NCBI RefSeq assembly: GCF_029193595.2 | Contig: NZ_CP135052.1 | Coordinates: 248,001-312,000, forward strand | Direction of reading: 5' to 3' | DNA length: 64,000 bases | DNA from: Providencia hangzhouensis | Lineage (GTDB): Bacteria > Pseudomonadota > Gammaproteobacteria > Enterobacterales > Enterobacteriaceae | Part shown: positions 1 through 8,368 of the stretch, piece by piece | How the letters are laid out: each line of letters starts with the position of its first letter | Numbering within the stretch: position 1 is the first letter of the stretch | Notes under the pieces: generated by a model | The model's database searches: none | Seen by the model: only the letters and a program-made list of their open reading frames with translations | Told to the model about the DNA's origin: nothing | Program-made: the position numbers and the translations under genes

Positions 1-683
1 GGTATATTGACACTATTGCTAGTAGAGCCAATAGCTTTAAACTGAGTATCATACCAAGTCCCTAAGTTAACATTGTAACTTGTCGCTTTTGTTGAGCACT
101 TTAATACATTAATTTTGATAGCACCTGCTGGAATATTCAGCGATGTTAAATTCCACGTACTGTTATGTGGCGCAGGGTTACGCTGTGTTAGTCTTCCCAC
201 ATGCCCTGCCTTTAAATTTCCCCCTTGTGTGACTTGTCCTGTTTTTTTTATGGTAATCGTCCAATATGGGTTAGCAATAGTCCAAGCGGCTGGGTTAGCT
301 GCTGTTGGTGGTCCATAACGTGTATTTAAAAAACCGATATTGGTTGCTTTCACTTGAATGCTGATGCCCGGTATATTACTGGCTGCAATTTTATTGCCGT
401 TTGGTACCCAACCATTGACATAGTCAGCGTGTAAGTAGGCATCACCACATTGACCATTACTTTTTGGGCCTGAAAATGTATTGACTTGTGAGCCTTTAAA
501 ATTGACCTGAATAGTGGCTAAATCGCGAGCCCCTGTATCATCATATTGCAGCGAATAGGTTCTTGCTGGTACATTCACCACAACATTCCGTAAATTAGGA
601 TTTTGAATACAGGCCGCTTGTGTATATGCAGAATAAGCAAAAACCGAGCCTATTATTACCAGTAAAATTTTCTTTTTAGTCAT
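1..683 (-). CDS. Fimbrial tip adhesin-like protein (third copy, 3' end beyond window)
   Basis: The frame is open from the ATG at 683 to the window edge (227 codons), so the C-terminus is missing. It begins with a signal peptide ending near TQA-ACIQNP. The AACIQNP start, a CG pair, the NIPGI motif and the KINVLKCS junction into a pilin-like domain are shared with the adhesins at 2058-3040 and 9406-10392. By family logic this is a two-domain minor subunit: an N-terminal receptor-binding domain and a C-terminal pilin domain that donates or accepts a strand during chaperone-usher assembly. It starts only 9 bases after the stop of the MrpJ-like gene at 693-977, so it is probably the next gene of the same transcript. 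An adhesin placed after the regulator is unusual. Receptor unknown. Confidence 0.8.
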   Translation of the reverse strand, partial: MTKKKILLVIIGSVFAYSAYTQAACIQNPNLRNVVVNVPARTYSLQYDDTGARDLATIQVNFKGSQVNTFSGPKSNGQCGDAYLHADYVNGWVPNGNKIAASNIPGISIQVKATNIGFLNTRYGPPTAANPAAWTIANPYWTITIKKTGQVTQGGNLKAGHVGRLTQRNPAPHNSTWNLTSLNIPAGAIKINVLKCSTKATSYNVNLGTWYDTQFKAIGSTSNSVNI

Positions 684-692
684 AAAATATCC

Positions 693-977
693 TTAACATT
701 TACTTTTTTTATTTAAATATTTTTCTTCTGCATGCTCAATCTCATTGATCTCTCTAGAATTGAAAATAAAAAAAGCCATAATATCAATTTCAAATATCTT
801 AGAGTAATGATAAAGCCTATCAATATTAATTCGATTAATACCACGCTCATAGCGTGACTGTTGTTGTTCACTCACACCCACGATATTAGATAAATTTTCT
901 AATGTCATGCCTTTCATTTTTCGGTAATAGGTGATTTTATTGCCAATTATTTTTGATATAAGATAGTAATTAGGCAT
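693..977 (-). CDS. MrpJ-like XRE-family transcriptional regulator
   Basis: A 94-residue protein with one helix-turn-helix domain covering about residues 10-65. The recognition region reads VSEQQQSRYERGINRI, close to the SQQQxSRYERG pattern of the Proteus MrpJ family. Those proteins are encoded at the 3' end of fimbrial operons and repress flagellar genes when fimbriae are made; that role is known for the family and only inferred here. It lies 44 bases after the last minor pilin of the left-hand fimbrial operon and is followed at once by a third adhesin gene. It is most similar to the 92-residue paralogue at 7867-8145: both start M(P/S)NYY and share IGNKI. The C-terminus is Lys-rich and ends in Cys. 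Confidence 0.8.
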   Translation of the reverse strand: MPNYYLISKIIGNKITYYRKMKGMTLENLSNIVGVSEQQQSRYERGINRINIDRLYHYSKIFEIDIMAFFIFNSREINEIEHAEEKYLNKKSKC

Positions 978-1021
978 ACCGCTTTCCCCTATTAAAACTG
1001 ATATAATTAAAACAAACTTAC

Positions 1022-1519
1022 TTACTGATATGTAAATGTAAATTCTAAATGGCTTTTAAATGAACCTGCAACCATACCACTTCCATAACCCGAGACTCTT
1101 GCAGATAATGGGATTTCAACATTTCGCGTTTGAGTATTAACATTCGCGGTAATGGTATCGCCATTTTTTATTGTTGTTTTATTGCCGGTATTGGCTAAAT
1201 TTAATGCCACATTTTTCGCCGTACCATTATTAATAAAATGTTCAGTTATTGTTGAGTCTGGCGTACCTGATATTTTCATTACAGCTTTGGTGGTGCCTAC
1301 AGGGCAATTTTTTAGCTTCACGGAAAAATCAACCCACGGAGATTTTTGCGTATCTTTGATATTCCAAATATTAATTTTTTTCAAATCGATTAAATAATTA
1401 TTTTTTTCAACCTCACAAGGAGCAGCAATAACGACGCCATGCACTTTAATATTTGCTGTTAGCCCAAATGCAGTTAAAGAACAGCTCATTAGTGATAGTA
1501 ATAGGATAAAATGTCTCAT
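1022..1519 (-). CDS. Minor fimbrial subunit (left operon)
   Basis: A pilin-fold protein of 165 residues with a signal peptide (MRHFILLLSLMSCSLTAFG), a Cys pair (PCEVE ... KNCPVG) and the C-terminal alternating hydrophobic segment ending LEFTFTYQ that chaperones bind. The start at 1519 is preferred over an in-frame upstream start at 1588: it has an AGAGAA ribosome site, begins a clean signal peptide, avoids overlapping the upstream gene, and gives exactly the length of the paralogue at 8369-8866. It is the sixth gene of the left fimbrial operon. Its place in the pilus (adaptor or terminator) cannot be told from sequence. Confidence 0.85.
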   Translation of the reverse strand: MRHFILLLSLMSCSLTAFGLTANIKVHGVVIAAPCEVEKNNYLIDLKKINIWNIKDTQKSPWVDFSVKLKNCPVGTTKAVMKISGTPDSTITEHFINNGTAKNVALNLANTGNKTTIKNGDTITANVNTQTRNVEIPLSARVSGYGSGMVAGSFKSHLEFTFTYQ

Positions 1520-1532
1520 ATTATTTTCTCTT

Positions 1533-2048
1533 TTATAAATAGGTAATTGTTGCCGTAATATTGGCGGAAATAGTTCCCGGAGTGGCATTACCTAATGAGC
1601 TAAAGGCGCGTGTGCGTAATGGAATATTAATATTCGCTTGCCCATTTGTCGGAACTTGTAATACTTTTTGGTTACCTAAAGCGGTTGTTCCATTACCATT
1701 TTGTAGTTGAACGGCTAAGTTTTTAGCCGTACCTTGATTTTTGTATAAGCTTGCTGCATCCGCAGTATCTGCGGTTCCTGTAAACGTCAGTTTTACTTGA
1801 TTAATAAAAGATGAACAATTATTTAGGCTAATATTAAATGTGTTCCAGTTAGAACCTGAACTCGCATTACGAAATACATCAGCAGAAATATTTTTCAGGT
1901 CAATATCAATATTATTCCCACCGGTAATATTGCAAGTTGCGGCTCTAATATTTCCGGTAAAGTTCAATGTCACTGTGCTAGCAGCAAATAAATTCCCACT
2001 GAATATTAAGCTACTAAGTAAAAGTAAATTTTTAGATATTTTTTTCAT
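1533..2048 (-). CDS. Minor fimbrial subunit (left operon)
   Basis: A 171-residue pilin-type protein with a signal peptide ending at LFA-ASTVTLNF, a disulfide pair (ATCNITGG ... NNCSSF) and a C-terminus ending ATITYL with the tyrosine typical of subunits recognised by PapD-like chaperones. It matches the 171-residue protein at 8882-9397 nearly end to end, including GNNI(D/E)IDLK and FTGTADTADAASLYKN. The gene lies 9 bases after the adhesin gene and 13 bases before the next minor subunit, so it is co-transcribed. Likely an adaptor joining tip adhesin and shaft; this role is inferred from operon position. Confidence 0.87.
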   Translation of the reverse strand: MKKISKNLLLLSSLIFSGNLFAASTVTLNFTGNIRAATCNITGGNNIDIDLKNISADVFRNASSGSNWNTFNISLNNCSSFINQVKLTFTGTADTADAASLYKNQGTAKNLAVQLQNGNGTTALGNQKVLQVPTNGQANINIPLRTRAFSSLGNATPGTISANITATITYL

Positions 2049-2057
2049 TTTTTATTC

Positions 2058-3040
2058 CTACTCATAGCGAATATTTACAGTAGCAGAGGCATTCGCTGTA
2101 CCCGGCGTGATGTTATCTGCCGTTTTGATATAGCGAGCTTTCCAATCAAACATATAATCACCAGCCGGCACATTATTTTGCAGGCTATTTAAAGTGTTCA
2201 ACTTGATCGGGTTATTATTTTTATCTAGCAATTGTATTGCGACACCAGTGGCGCTATCAGGTCCCGTTAGAGCTAATTTTCCTGTAGCGGTATCTTCATA
2301 TTTAGAACTTGTGACCGTCGCTTTAATATTGGTACCCGCTGCACATGTTAAGGTAATTGGAATATCTACAGGCGCACTGGTTGAGCCTATATTAGGGAAT
2401 TGTGTATCATACCAATCTTGCATATCAATATTGTAGGTTGACTGGTTGTTCTTTAATGAACAGCTAAGTACATTGATACGAATCGCATTTGCAGGCATGT
2501 TTAAGGTTGTTAGATACCAAGTGCTAATGGGCGCTGATTTTTTTGAGTTAATTGAGCTACTGGGCCAGAGCGCAGGGTATTTGACGAGGTTACCTGCCCT
2601 ATTTTTTTTATTTTAATATACCAAACGGTATCTGATATTTCCCATGGTTGCTTGCCACTTGAGGAAGGGCCAAACCAACGATTGAAATCTCCACCTATTG
2701 ATGCAGTTTGAACTGAAATACCGATACCAGGAATATTTGATGTTGCAACACCATTATTGGGAACCCAGTTATTAATAAAATCACCATATAAGTAAGATAT
2801 ACCACAGCTCCCATTTCCTTCAGAATAGGTAGTTGTCATCGAACCAGATAAATAACGGACACTTAGTGCCCCTAATTCTCTGGTAGTTATATCATCATAC
2901 TGAATGTTATAAGTTGCTGTAGGAATATTCACTTGTATATTATTAAATCTTGGATTCTGGATACAGGCTGCATTTGTATAGCTTGAATATAAAAATAGAC
3001 TTATAAATATAAAAGTAGACTTATAGAATAAATTTTTCAT
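2058..3040 (-). pseudogene. Two-domain tip adhesin, broken by a one-base frameshift
   Basis: Two adjacent frames together make one adhesin. Residues 1-176 (start 3040, signal peptide, AACIQNP, NIPGIG) run into a stop at about 2510. The pilin domain (from about INVLSCSLKNNQ to TVNIRYE) continues in another frame to 2058. The break lies near 2533-2544, where the minus strand reads AAAAAAATCAGCG. Adding one base there, for example a second C, gives T-Q-K-N-P-A-P, matching TQRNPAP in the partial copy at 1-683, and a 327-residue protein against 328 in the intact paralogue. As written, the N-terminal half would lack its pilin domain and could not join a fimbria. An internal ATG at 2498 could only make a domain with no signal peptide. 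A sequencing error or slippage in the seven-A run cannot be excluded. Confidence 0.8.
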
Positions 3041-3052
3041 TTATATCACCGA

Positions 3053-5563
3053 TTATTTACAAATTGCAGCTGTTTTATATAACCCCATATAATTCGATAT
3101 ACCTGCTAAGTTATAATTTACTTGGCATTGTTGTTTATCGTTATATTGAATGGTAAAGCTGCCATTTTCAGCTAAACCAGATAAATAAATTTCGCCATCA
3201 TTGCCCACTATATTATTTAGCTGAGGATTATCTTTAAATATCGCCTGAGCACCAAAAGGTACGGGGTTACCATCAGCAAAGGTTAATATCATGATGGCTC
3301 GGTACCCGACATTTGCGGCAAAGCTGGCTTTCACTAGAGCGCCACGGCTTGGTGCAACACTTTGGCTGGTTAACTCCATTTCCGTATTTTCAGGTAGTTC
3401 AGAAGTATCAATATCAATCACATTTTTACGATAAGCCGTGATATAAGGCACGAGTGCATAACCTTGGTTATTAGTGACAACCCCTGCTTGGTTTAATACT
3501 GGTACATCACCTGCATCTGGGATTTCAACAATAGCCGCGGTTTCGCCTAATTGTTGACCGAGTACAAGGCCGCCAGAGTGAGCCACTAAGCTACCATTAA
3601 CACCGTAATAGAGGTTATAGTTGTCTTTGCTATAGCCTGTTCCACCTGAAATTTCACCATATTGGCCTTTATAAGAAGCGTTCATATTACCGCTCGTACC
3701 TTGTTCTTGAGTGGTGAAACCCTGCTGCATGCTCCAATTTAAGCGGTTATTAAGTTGTGAAGCGGAAAGCCCAATACTGCCTGTGCTTGGGCCGTTGCTG
3801 CTACTATTACTGTTAAAGTTGTAATAGAAGGTGTTATCAAACACGGTAAATGGCACACTGACAGAGAAGGCAAGCTGATGATCATCTTCACTTTTCGTAC
3901 GGCTACCGGAAGTATATGAGTAGCTATTGGTATTTTTGTTATAGGTATAATTCAAACTATAACTAATGCCTTGCCAACTGTTGTTATAACCCACGGTGGC
4001 AGACTGAGTTTTACGGTCACTATTCCAGTAGTCTTCATTGATATAGCCTACGGAGATTGAACCAAAGTTATCCCCTAAGTTTTGGCTGAGGGTGATCTCA
4101 CCGCGATTACGGCGGCGTTCAATTTCAGGGATATAGTTTGTATTTCTATAGCCGTCAAAGACTTCCGCTAAACTGTAAAAACCTTTAGTGGAATAACGAT
4201 AACCAGCCAATGCGATATTAGTACCAATATCGTTGATATTTTTGTTATAGCGGAAACGGTATGATTGGCCTTTTTCCTTAACGTCATTACTTAGCGTTGA
4301 ATTTGCATGGGTAACGTCAATGGATAACGCACCAAATCGCCCAAGGTTTTGGCCTGCGCCGATGGAGTAAGATTGGTAATGCTCACTCACTTGGCTACCA
4401 CCATAAGCGGTAATACCATAAGGTAGACCATAGATTAAGGTAAATTGGCCAAATTTTGTTTTATCAATGCTACTGTCATAAGCGCGGTATTCTCCGCCCG
4501 TTACGCTATAAGAAAAATATCCTTCACGTTGCAATACAGGTAATGAAGCAAAAGGAACGATTTGATATTGCTCACTACCGTTGGATTCTTTGATGGTGAC
4601 ATGCAAATCACCGCTTCCCCCCGTTGGGTATAAGTCATTGATTTCAAAAGGGCCCGCAGCCACCTCGGTTTGGTAGATAATGTAACCATTTTGGCGGATC
4701 GTCACCTGTGCGTTGCTACGAGCAATCCCACGTACAACGGGCGCATAGCCGCGTAAACTCTCAGGGGACATATCATCATCTGTCGCAAGCTGAGCACCAC
4801 GAAATGGCACGCTATCAAAAACCATCGAAGGTGAGACACTATCTCCCAAGGTCAACTGACTTTTGATGCTATTAATACCGCGTGATGCGTAGGTATAGAT
4901 GGTATCCCATTTACCGGATTGGTCGGTACTACTTGACCATGTTGTGTAATTGCGTAGCCGCCATGCTCCAATATTTAAGCCAGGTCTTAAATTTACATAA
5001 TGGGATGTGTTATCCGAACCACTACTTTTACGATCGTAATTCTTAGAGCCGTTATAGCTATAATTTAATAGCAGTGCGTTGATCCCATTATCGATATTGG
5101 CTAAGTCAACGTAACCCCTTGGGTTTCTATCCAATGCGATTTGGGGGATGCTTAAATATAAACGTTGAGAATCAAACTCAAAATTACTTGTGGCATCAGG
5201 AATCGCTGCAAGGTTTACACAGTGACTTCCTGCGGTTTGTAATTCAGGGTATTCCGCTGTTTTGATACCAAACTCTTTAATATCAGCAAGTGATAAACAT
5301 GGAACTAATTGGTTACGGCTATTTTTTTCAAATTTAAGATTTTTAGCACCAATTAAGTTGGTGTTGACATAAATATCAACATAGTAGTCACCGGCTAATT
5401 GCTCATTATTCTCGAACTGTGACAAATCAACCGAATCTTTATTCGGTAGCTCTAAAAAGTCAGGATCAAAGTAGACATTATTTTCTGTTTTTTCTTCAGC
5501 ATATAGCGATGCGGTATAGCCTAAATATAATAGTAGGCCTAGAGATATTTTATTTATTTTCAT
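3053..5563 (-). CDS. Outer membrane fimbrial usher (left operon)
   Basis: FimD/PapC-family usher of 836 residues, the normal size. After a signal peptide comes the N-terminal chaperone-binding domain (VYFDPDFLELPN ... LAGDYYVDIYVN). The long beta-barrel follows, with a plug and conserved stretches such as FDSVPFRGAQLATDDDMSPESLRGYAP, given here only in part: DSVPFRGAQLATDDDM. C-terminal domains end in a Cys-containing module (QQCQVNYN ... AAICK). The start at ATG 5563 is preferred to an upstream TTG at 5575. It pairs with the chaperone 26 bases upstream and is followed 12 bases later by the adhesin. It is very similar along its whole length to the usher at 10407-12929. The usher is the pore and assembly platform for the pilus. 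Confidence 0.93.
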   Translation of the reverse strand: MKINKISLGLLLYLGYTASLYAEEKTENNVYFDPDFLELPNKDSVDLSQFENNEQLAGDYYVDIYVNTNLIGAKNLKFEKNSRNQLVPCLSLADIKEFGIKTAEYPELQTAGSHCVNLAAIPDATSNFEFDSQRLYLSIPQIALDRNPRGYVDLANIDNGINALLLNYSYNGSKNYDRKSSGSDNTSHYVNLRPGLNIGAWRLRNYTTWSSSTDQSGKWDTIYTYASRGINSIKSQLTLGDSVSPSMVFDSVPFRGAQLATDDDMSPESLRGYAPVVRGIARSNAQVTIRQNGYIIYQTEVAAGPFEINDLYPTGGSGDLHVTIKESNGSEQYQIVPFASLPVLQREGYFSYSVTGGEYRAYDSSIDKTKFGQFTLIYGLPYGITAYGGSQVSEHYQSYSIGAGQNLGRFGALSIDVTHANSTLSNDVKEKGQSYRFRYNKNINDIGTNIALAGYRYSTKGFYSLAEVFDGYRNTNYIPEIERRRNRGEITLSQNLGDNFGSISVGYINEDYWNSDRKTQSATVGYNNSWQGISYSLNYTYNKNTNSYSYTSGSRTKSEDDHQLAFSVSVPFTVFDNTFYYNFNSNSSSNGPSTGSIGLSASQLNNRLNWSMQQGFTTQEQGTSGNMNASYKGQYGEISGGTGYSKDNYNLYYGVNGSLVAHSGGLVLGQQLGETAAIVEIPDAGDVPVLNQAGVVTNNQGYALVPYITAYRKNVIDIDTSELPENTEMELTSQSVAPSRGALVKASFAANVGYRAIMILTFADGNPVPFGAQAIFKDNPQLNNIVGNDGEIYLSGLAENGSFTIQYNDKQQCQVNYNLAGISNYMGLYKTAAICK

Positions 5564-5589
5564 GATAAAGCCCAACTTATTTTATAGTT

Positions 5590-6258
5590 TTATATTTTCT
5601 TTTCGAGTGCTTCTGGTGCTGCACCATAATCATTAATAACTTCCCATTTAATTGTTCCATTAGTATTTGAGTTATTAATCTCGAAAGTCGCACTTGAGAA
5701 AGGTGCAGCATAAGAAACATCATTAGCCTTCGTTCCGTTAAAGCTGATGCTCTGGAAATTCATAAAATAAGGTGTTGGGTTTTTAACCGTAATTTTATTT
5801 CCAGATTTAGACCACACTAATTTTTTTTGCTCTTCAATAAAATTAACATCTTTTAATGCTTTAGGGCGATAAATTAATTTCATTTGTGTTTTAAAGGCAA
5901 TTTGTAATGAGTTTTCTGTTCTTTCTGTTGCTGGAATAGTTTTTATATTTAACCAGAACAATGACTCTCTATCATTAGGTAATTTATTTTCTGTTAAAAA
6001 TATTCTAAGCGCATTAGTTCTATCTGCATTTAGCCTAAATAATGGTGGTGTGATAGAAAAATCAGACTGTTTTTTTTCATCTATATTATCTATCCAAGAT
6101 TGAATCAAATAAGGGATTTTATCTGGATTTTCTACGCTGATGCTGACATCTTTGTTTCCCTCATTATAAATAACACGGGTTCCACCAATTATAACACCAG
6201 CATTCGCAGTATTTATTAGCGTAAGTAAGGAAATGAAAATATAGATAATAGATTTCAT
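5590..6258 (-). CDS. Periplasmic fimbrial chaperone (left operon)
   Basis: PapD-family chaperone of 222 residues with a signal peptide ending TANA. The first strand reads GVIIGGTRVIYNEG, carrying the conserved Arg of the subunit-anchoring pair. The second anchor Lys is in QMKLIYRP, and IPATER precedes it as in the family. The chaperone completes the fold of each pilin by strand donation and delivers it to the usher. It sits between major pilin and usher and is nearly identical in layout to the copy at 12955-13623, also 222 residues; the two are the most alike of the paired proteins. No defect seen. Confidence 0.93.
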   Translation of the reverse strand: MKSIIYIFISLLTLINTANAGVIIGGTRVIYNEGNKDVSISVENPDKIPYLIQSWIDNIDEKKQSDFSITPPLFRLNADRTNALRIFLTENKLPNDRESLFWLNIKTIPATERTENSLQIAFKTQMKLIYRPKALKDVNFIEEQKKLVWSKSGNKITVKNPTPYFMNFQSISFNGTKANDVSYAAPFSSATFEINNSNTNGTIKWEVINDYGAAPEALEKKI

Positions 6259-6317
6259 AATACCACCATTGATTATTATTAGATAAGGCTTAAGTCCTTT
6301 TAAACCTTATTTATTAC

Positions 6318-6842
6318 TTAGTTATAATTGATTGTGAAAGTTGCTGTCGCATTTGCAGGACCAGGAGTCACTGTGTCAGACTTAGCAATATAACGTGCTC
6401 TGAAATCTAAATTATTTTCCACATTTTGTTGTAATGGATATGCTTTAGAGGCAGTAAATAATGGAACAATTTTATTCGTATCATCAGTAATTTGAATTCC
6501 AACGCCAGTTGCAACGCCAGTTTCTTCTTTTAATTTAATAACTTCATCATCACCAATATAAGAATCAGCATCAAATTTTACTGAAGCCGTTGTTACTGTA
6601 GCAGGGCAATTAATTAATTTAATCGTAAATTTAGTTGCTGCCGCTGTACTTCCTGCGTTTGGTAATGCTTTTTTAGATACTTGTCCTAAGTTTACTTTTA
6701 GTGCATCAGAGCCAGCTGCTAATTCGCATGCTTGGTCGATGATTTCACCTGTAAAGTCGATAGTACCATCTGCTGCTAATGCATTATTAACAGCAAAGAT
6801 TGAGGTTGCAGCAATTAATGATGCAAGTAAGTTCTTTTTCAT
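6318..6842 (-). CDS. Major fimbrial subunit (left operon)
   Basis: A 174-residue pilin, first gene of the left operon and so expected to be the shaft protein. It has a signal peptide (MKKNLLASLIAATSIFAVNNALA), a donor-strand region ADGTIDFTGEI, a disulfide pair (DQACEL ... INCPAT) and a C-terminus ATFTINYN. The ribosome site TTGGAGA lies before the ATG. The N-terminal 90 residues match the pilin at 13681-14211 closely, while the middle (around residues 100-150) differs, as expected for surface-exposed shaft loops. Expression should depend on the promoter-like element at 6915-6943. Confidence 0.92.
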   Translation of the reverse strand: MKKNLLASLIAATSIFAVNNALAADGTIDFTGEIIDQACELAAGSDALKVNLGQVSKKALPNAGSTAAATKFTIKLINCPATVTTASVKFDADSYIGDDEVIKLKEETGVATGVGIQITDDTNKIVPLFTASKAYPLQQNVENNLDFRARYIAKSDTVTPGPANATATFTINYN

Positions 6843-6899
6843 TTGTTTTTCTCCAAAAGATAATTATTTATTTTTATTGAGTAGGTGGAATTACCAATT

Positions 6900-6943
6900 A
6901 CTCAATTGGAGAGTATTTTGAAACTATTTATTAAAATAAACAA
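6900..6943 (-). promoter_or_regulatory. Predicted promoter and palindrome of left fimbrial operon
   Basis: On the minus strand TTGTTT (6938-6943) and CAAAAT (6915-6920) are 17 bases apart, followed by an imperfect palindrome (ACTCAATTGGAGAGT, 6900-6914, plus strand). The same elements with the same 17-base spacing stand before the other major pilin gene at 14271-14314, while the surrounding AT-rich DNA is not conserved, which supports function. The palindrome would overlap the transcription start and could be an operator. The rest of 6843-7515 holds no gene that I can see, only AT-rich DNA and the hairpin at 7394-7428. Confidence 0.45.
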
Positions 6944-7393
6944 GTTTTGTAAAATTTGGTAAAATATAATTAAATTTTAAAGTATTTAATTTTTTTAATT
7001 AAGTTAACACATTATAAGAGAAGGATTAATACACTATATTGAGCTAAGTTAAATATAATTTTTTTTGATTTTTTCACTAAAGTTAAATAACGATATAAAA
7101 CTAAGAATAATTATAAGGAGGGATATAAGTTTAATTTATCTCTCATATGGTGATAATTTGGGGTTATAAGGTTTTGACTTATTAGACCACATACAGTGGA
7201 TGTTGTATTTTTACTATCGAAAAATGAAATAATAGTATAGTTATCGGATTTAGCAGGTCTAAATGTGCTATTTATTTGGTTTTTTATAGAGAAAATGGTG
7301 TTGCCATTCAGTAAATGAATAAAAATAGGGGGTAACCTTGGTTTTAAGGAAACATTAAATGACTATCAAAATGTTCTTATTAAATTCAATTAA

Positions 7394-7428
7394 GTAGCCT
7401 TAATTTTAATTCGCTATGTTAAGGCTAC
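7394..7428 (-). terminator. Hairpin after right fimbrial operon
   Basis: Perfect 10-base arms GTAGCCTTAA / TTAAGGCTAC enclose a 15-base loop, 88 bases after the last regulator gene. The tail on the minus strand is T-rich but not a clean T-run, so termination is plausible rather than certain. It would separate the two fimbrial operons. Confidence 0.45.
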
Positions 7429-7515
7429 GTGAGAGATTTCTTACTTATAGATACCTTTAGCTACAGTTGTCATGACTATAAATTTCCTATAAATAAATTT
7501 AGTTTTGTATTAACA

Positions 7516-7836
7516 CTATTTGTATAAATTGAAATTATGTTCTGGTGATAATAGGCTTTCTGCTTGCAACATTTTTTTTCTATTCTGTTTATTACTCATT
7601 GTGTTAACTGGTATTGGGATAGCAAAGTCAACAATTAACTCTTGAATATCAAGGTCGAGTATTTCGGAAATAGAATATAACGTATCAACATGAATCCGGA
7701 TTTCGCCTAATTCATGGCGAGATTGATGTTGCTGACTAATCCCAAGTAATGTGCTGAGTTGCTGAATACTCATGTTTTGGTCTTTTCTTAGTGTGCGGAT
7801 CCGCGCTCCGACAATTTTAGAGGTGTTTTTTTTCAT
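7516..7836 (-). CDS. MrpJ-like XRE-family regulator, second in right operon
   Basis: A 106-residue protein with one helix-turn-helix domain (about residues 8-68: VGARIRTLRKDQNMSIQQLS, then ISQQHQSRHELGEIRI). The QSRHELG segment replaces the QSRYERG of typical MrpJ proteins, so its DNA recognition may differ from its neighbours. A 30-residue tail rich in Asn, Lys and Gln follows. It is the last gene of the right operon, 30 bases after another regulator of the same family. The left operon has no counterpart. Probable role by family: coordination of fimbrial and motility genes; target unknown. Confidence 0.78.
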   Translation of the reverse strand: MKKNTSKIVGARIRTLRKDQNMSIQQLSTLLGISQQHQSRHELGEIRIHVDTLYSISEILDLDIQELIVDFAIPIPVNTMSNKQNRKKMLQAESLLSPEHNFNLYK

Positions 7837-7866
7837 ACGATAACCAATAATGATTAAGTAAAAATG

Positions 7867-8145
7867 CTATAAAGAAAATGATTTTTTAATTTCATAACCA
7901 TTTTTAATTTTTGTTTTTTCATCCTCACTAAATGAAAAGAAATAAATTATATTAATATCAAAATAATTAGAATATTGCTTTAGCCTATCTATCGATATTC
8001 GATTATTTCCTCGTTCATAACGTAGTTGCTGTTGCTCACTAATTCCAACAGTTTTAGCAAGGGCAGTAAGAGAGAGTCCTTTATTTTTACGCAATGATTT
8101 TATTTTATTACCAATAACCGCAGAGACAGGGTAATAATTGCTCAT
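7867..8145 (-). CDS. MrpJ-like XRE-family regulator, first in right operon
   Basis: A 92-residue protein with a helix-turn-helix domain and the segment ISEQQQLRYERGNNRISIDRL, given here in short as SEQQQLRYERG, characteristic of the MrpJ group. It is the direct counterpart of the protein at 693-977, sharing the opening (M-x-NYY), IGNKI, and the final position in the operon after the two minor pilins. A 223-base space (8146-8368) separates it from the minor pilin upstream. I see no gene there, and it could hold a promoter giving the regulators separate expression. Confidence 0.8.
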   Translation of the reverse strand: MSNYYPVSAVIGNKIKSLRKNKGLSLTALAKTVGISEQQQLRYERGNNRISIDRLKQYSNYFDINIIYFFSFSEDEKTKIKNGYEIKKSFSL

Positions 8146-8368
8146 TATTTAACCTCATTGATTTTTTACTCTTAATTGGTATAGGGTTATATCTTTAACA
8201 TCACGATATATTTATCAGGTATCCTTTATCCTATCTTGATTTAAATCATAAGTGATCAAACTATGTTTTTTATATTGAAAATATTAAATATTATCGTCAT
8301 CTCAAAATTTGAACCATTCTAATTAAGATGGTTTATTTTAGATTATCAATATAAAGACACTAGATTTA

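Noticed and set aside
6843..7515. Invertible fimbrial promoter element as in mrp or fim
   Set aside because: No recombinase gene in the locus and no matching pair of inverted repeats flanking the promoter at 6915-6943 or at 14286-14314.
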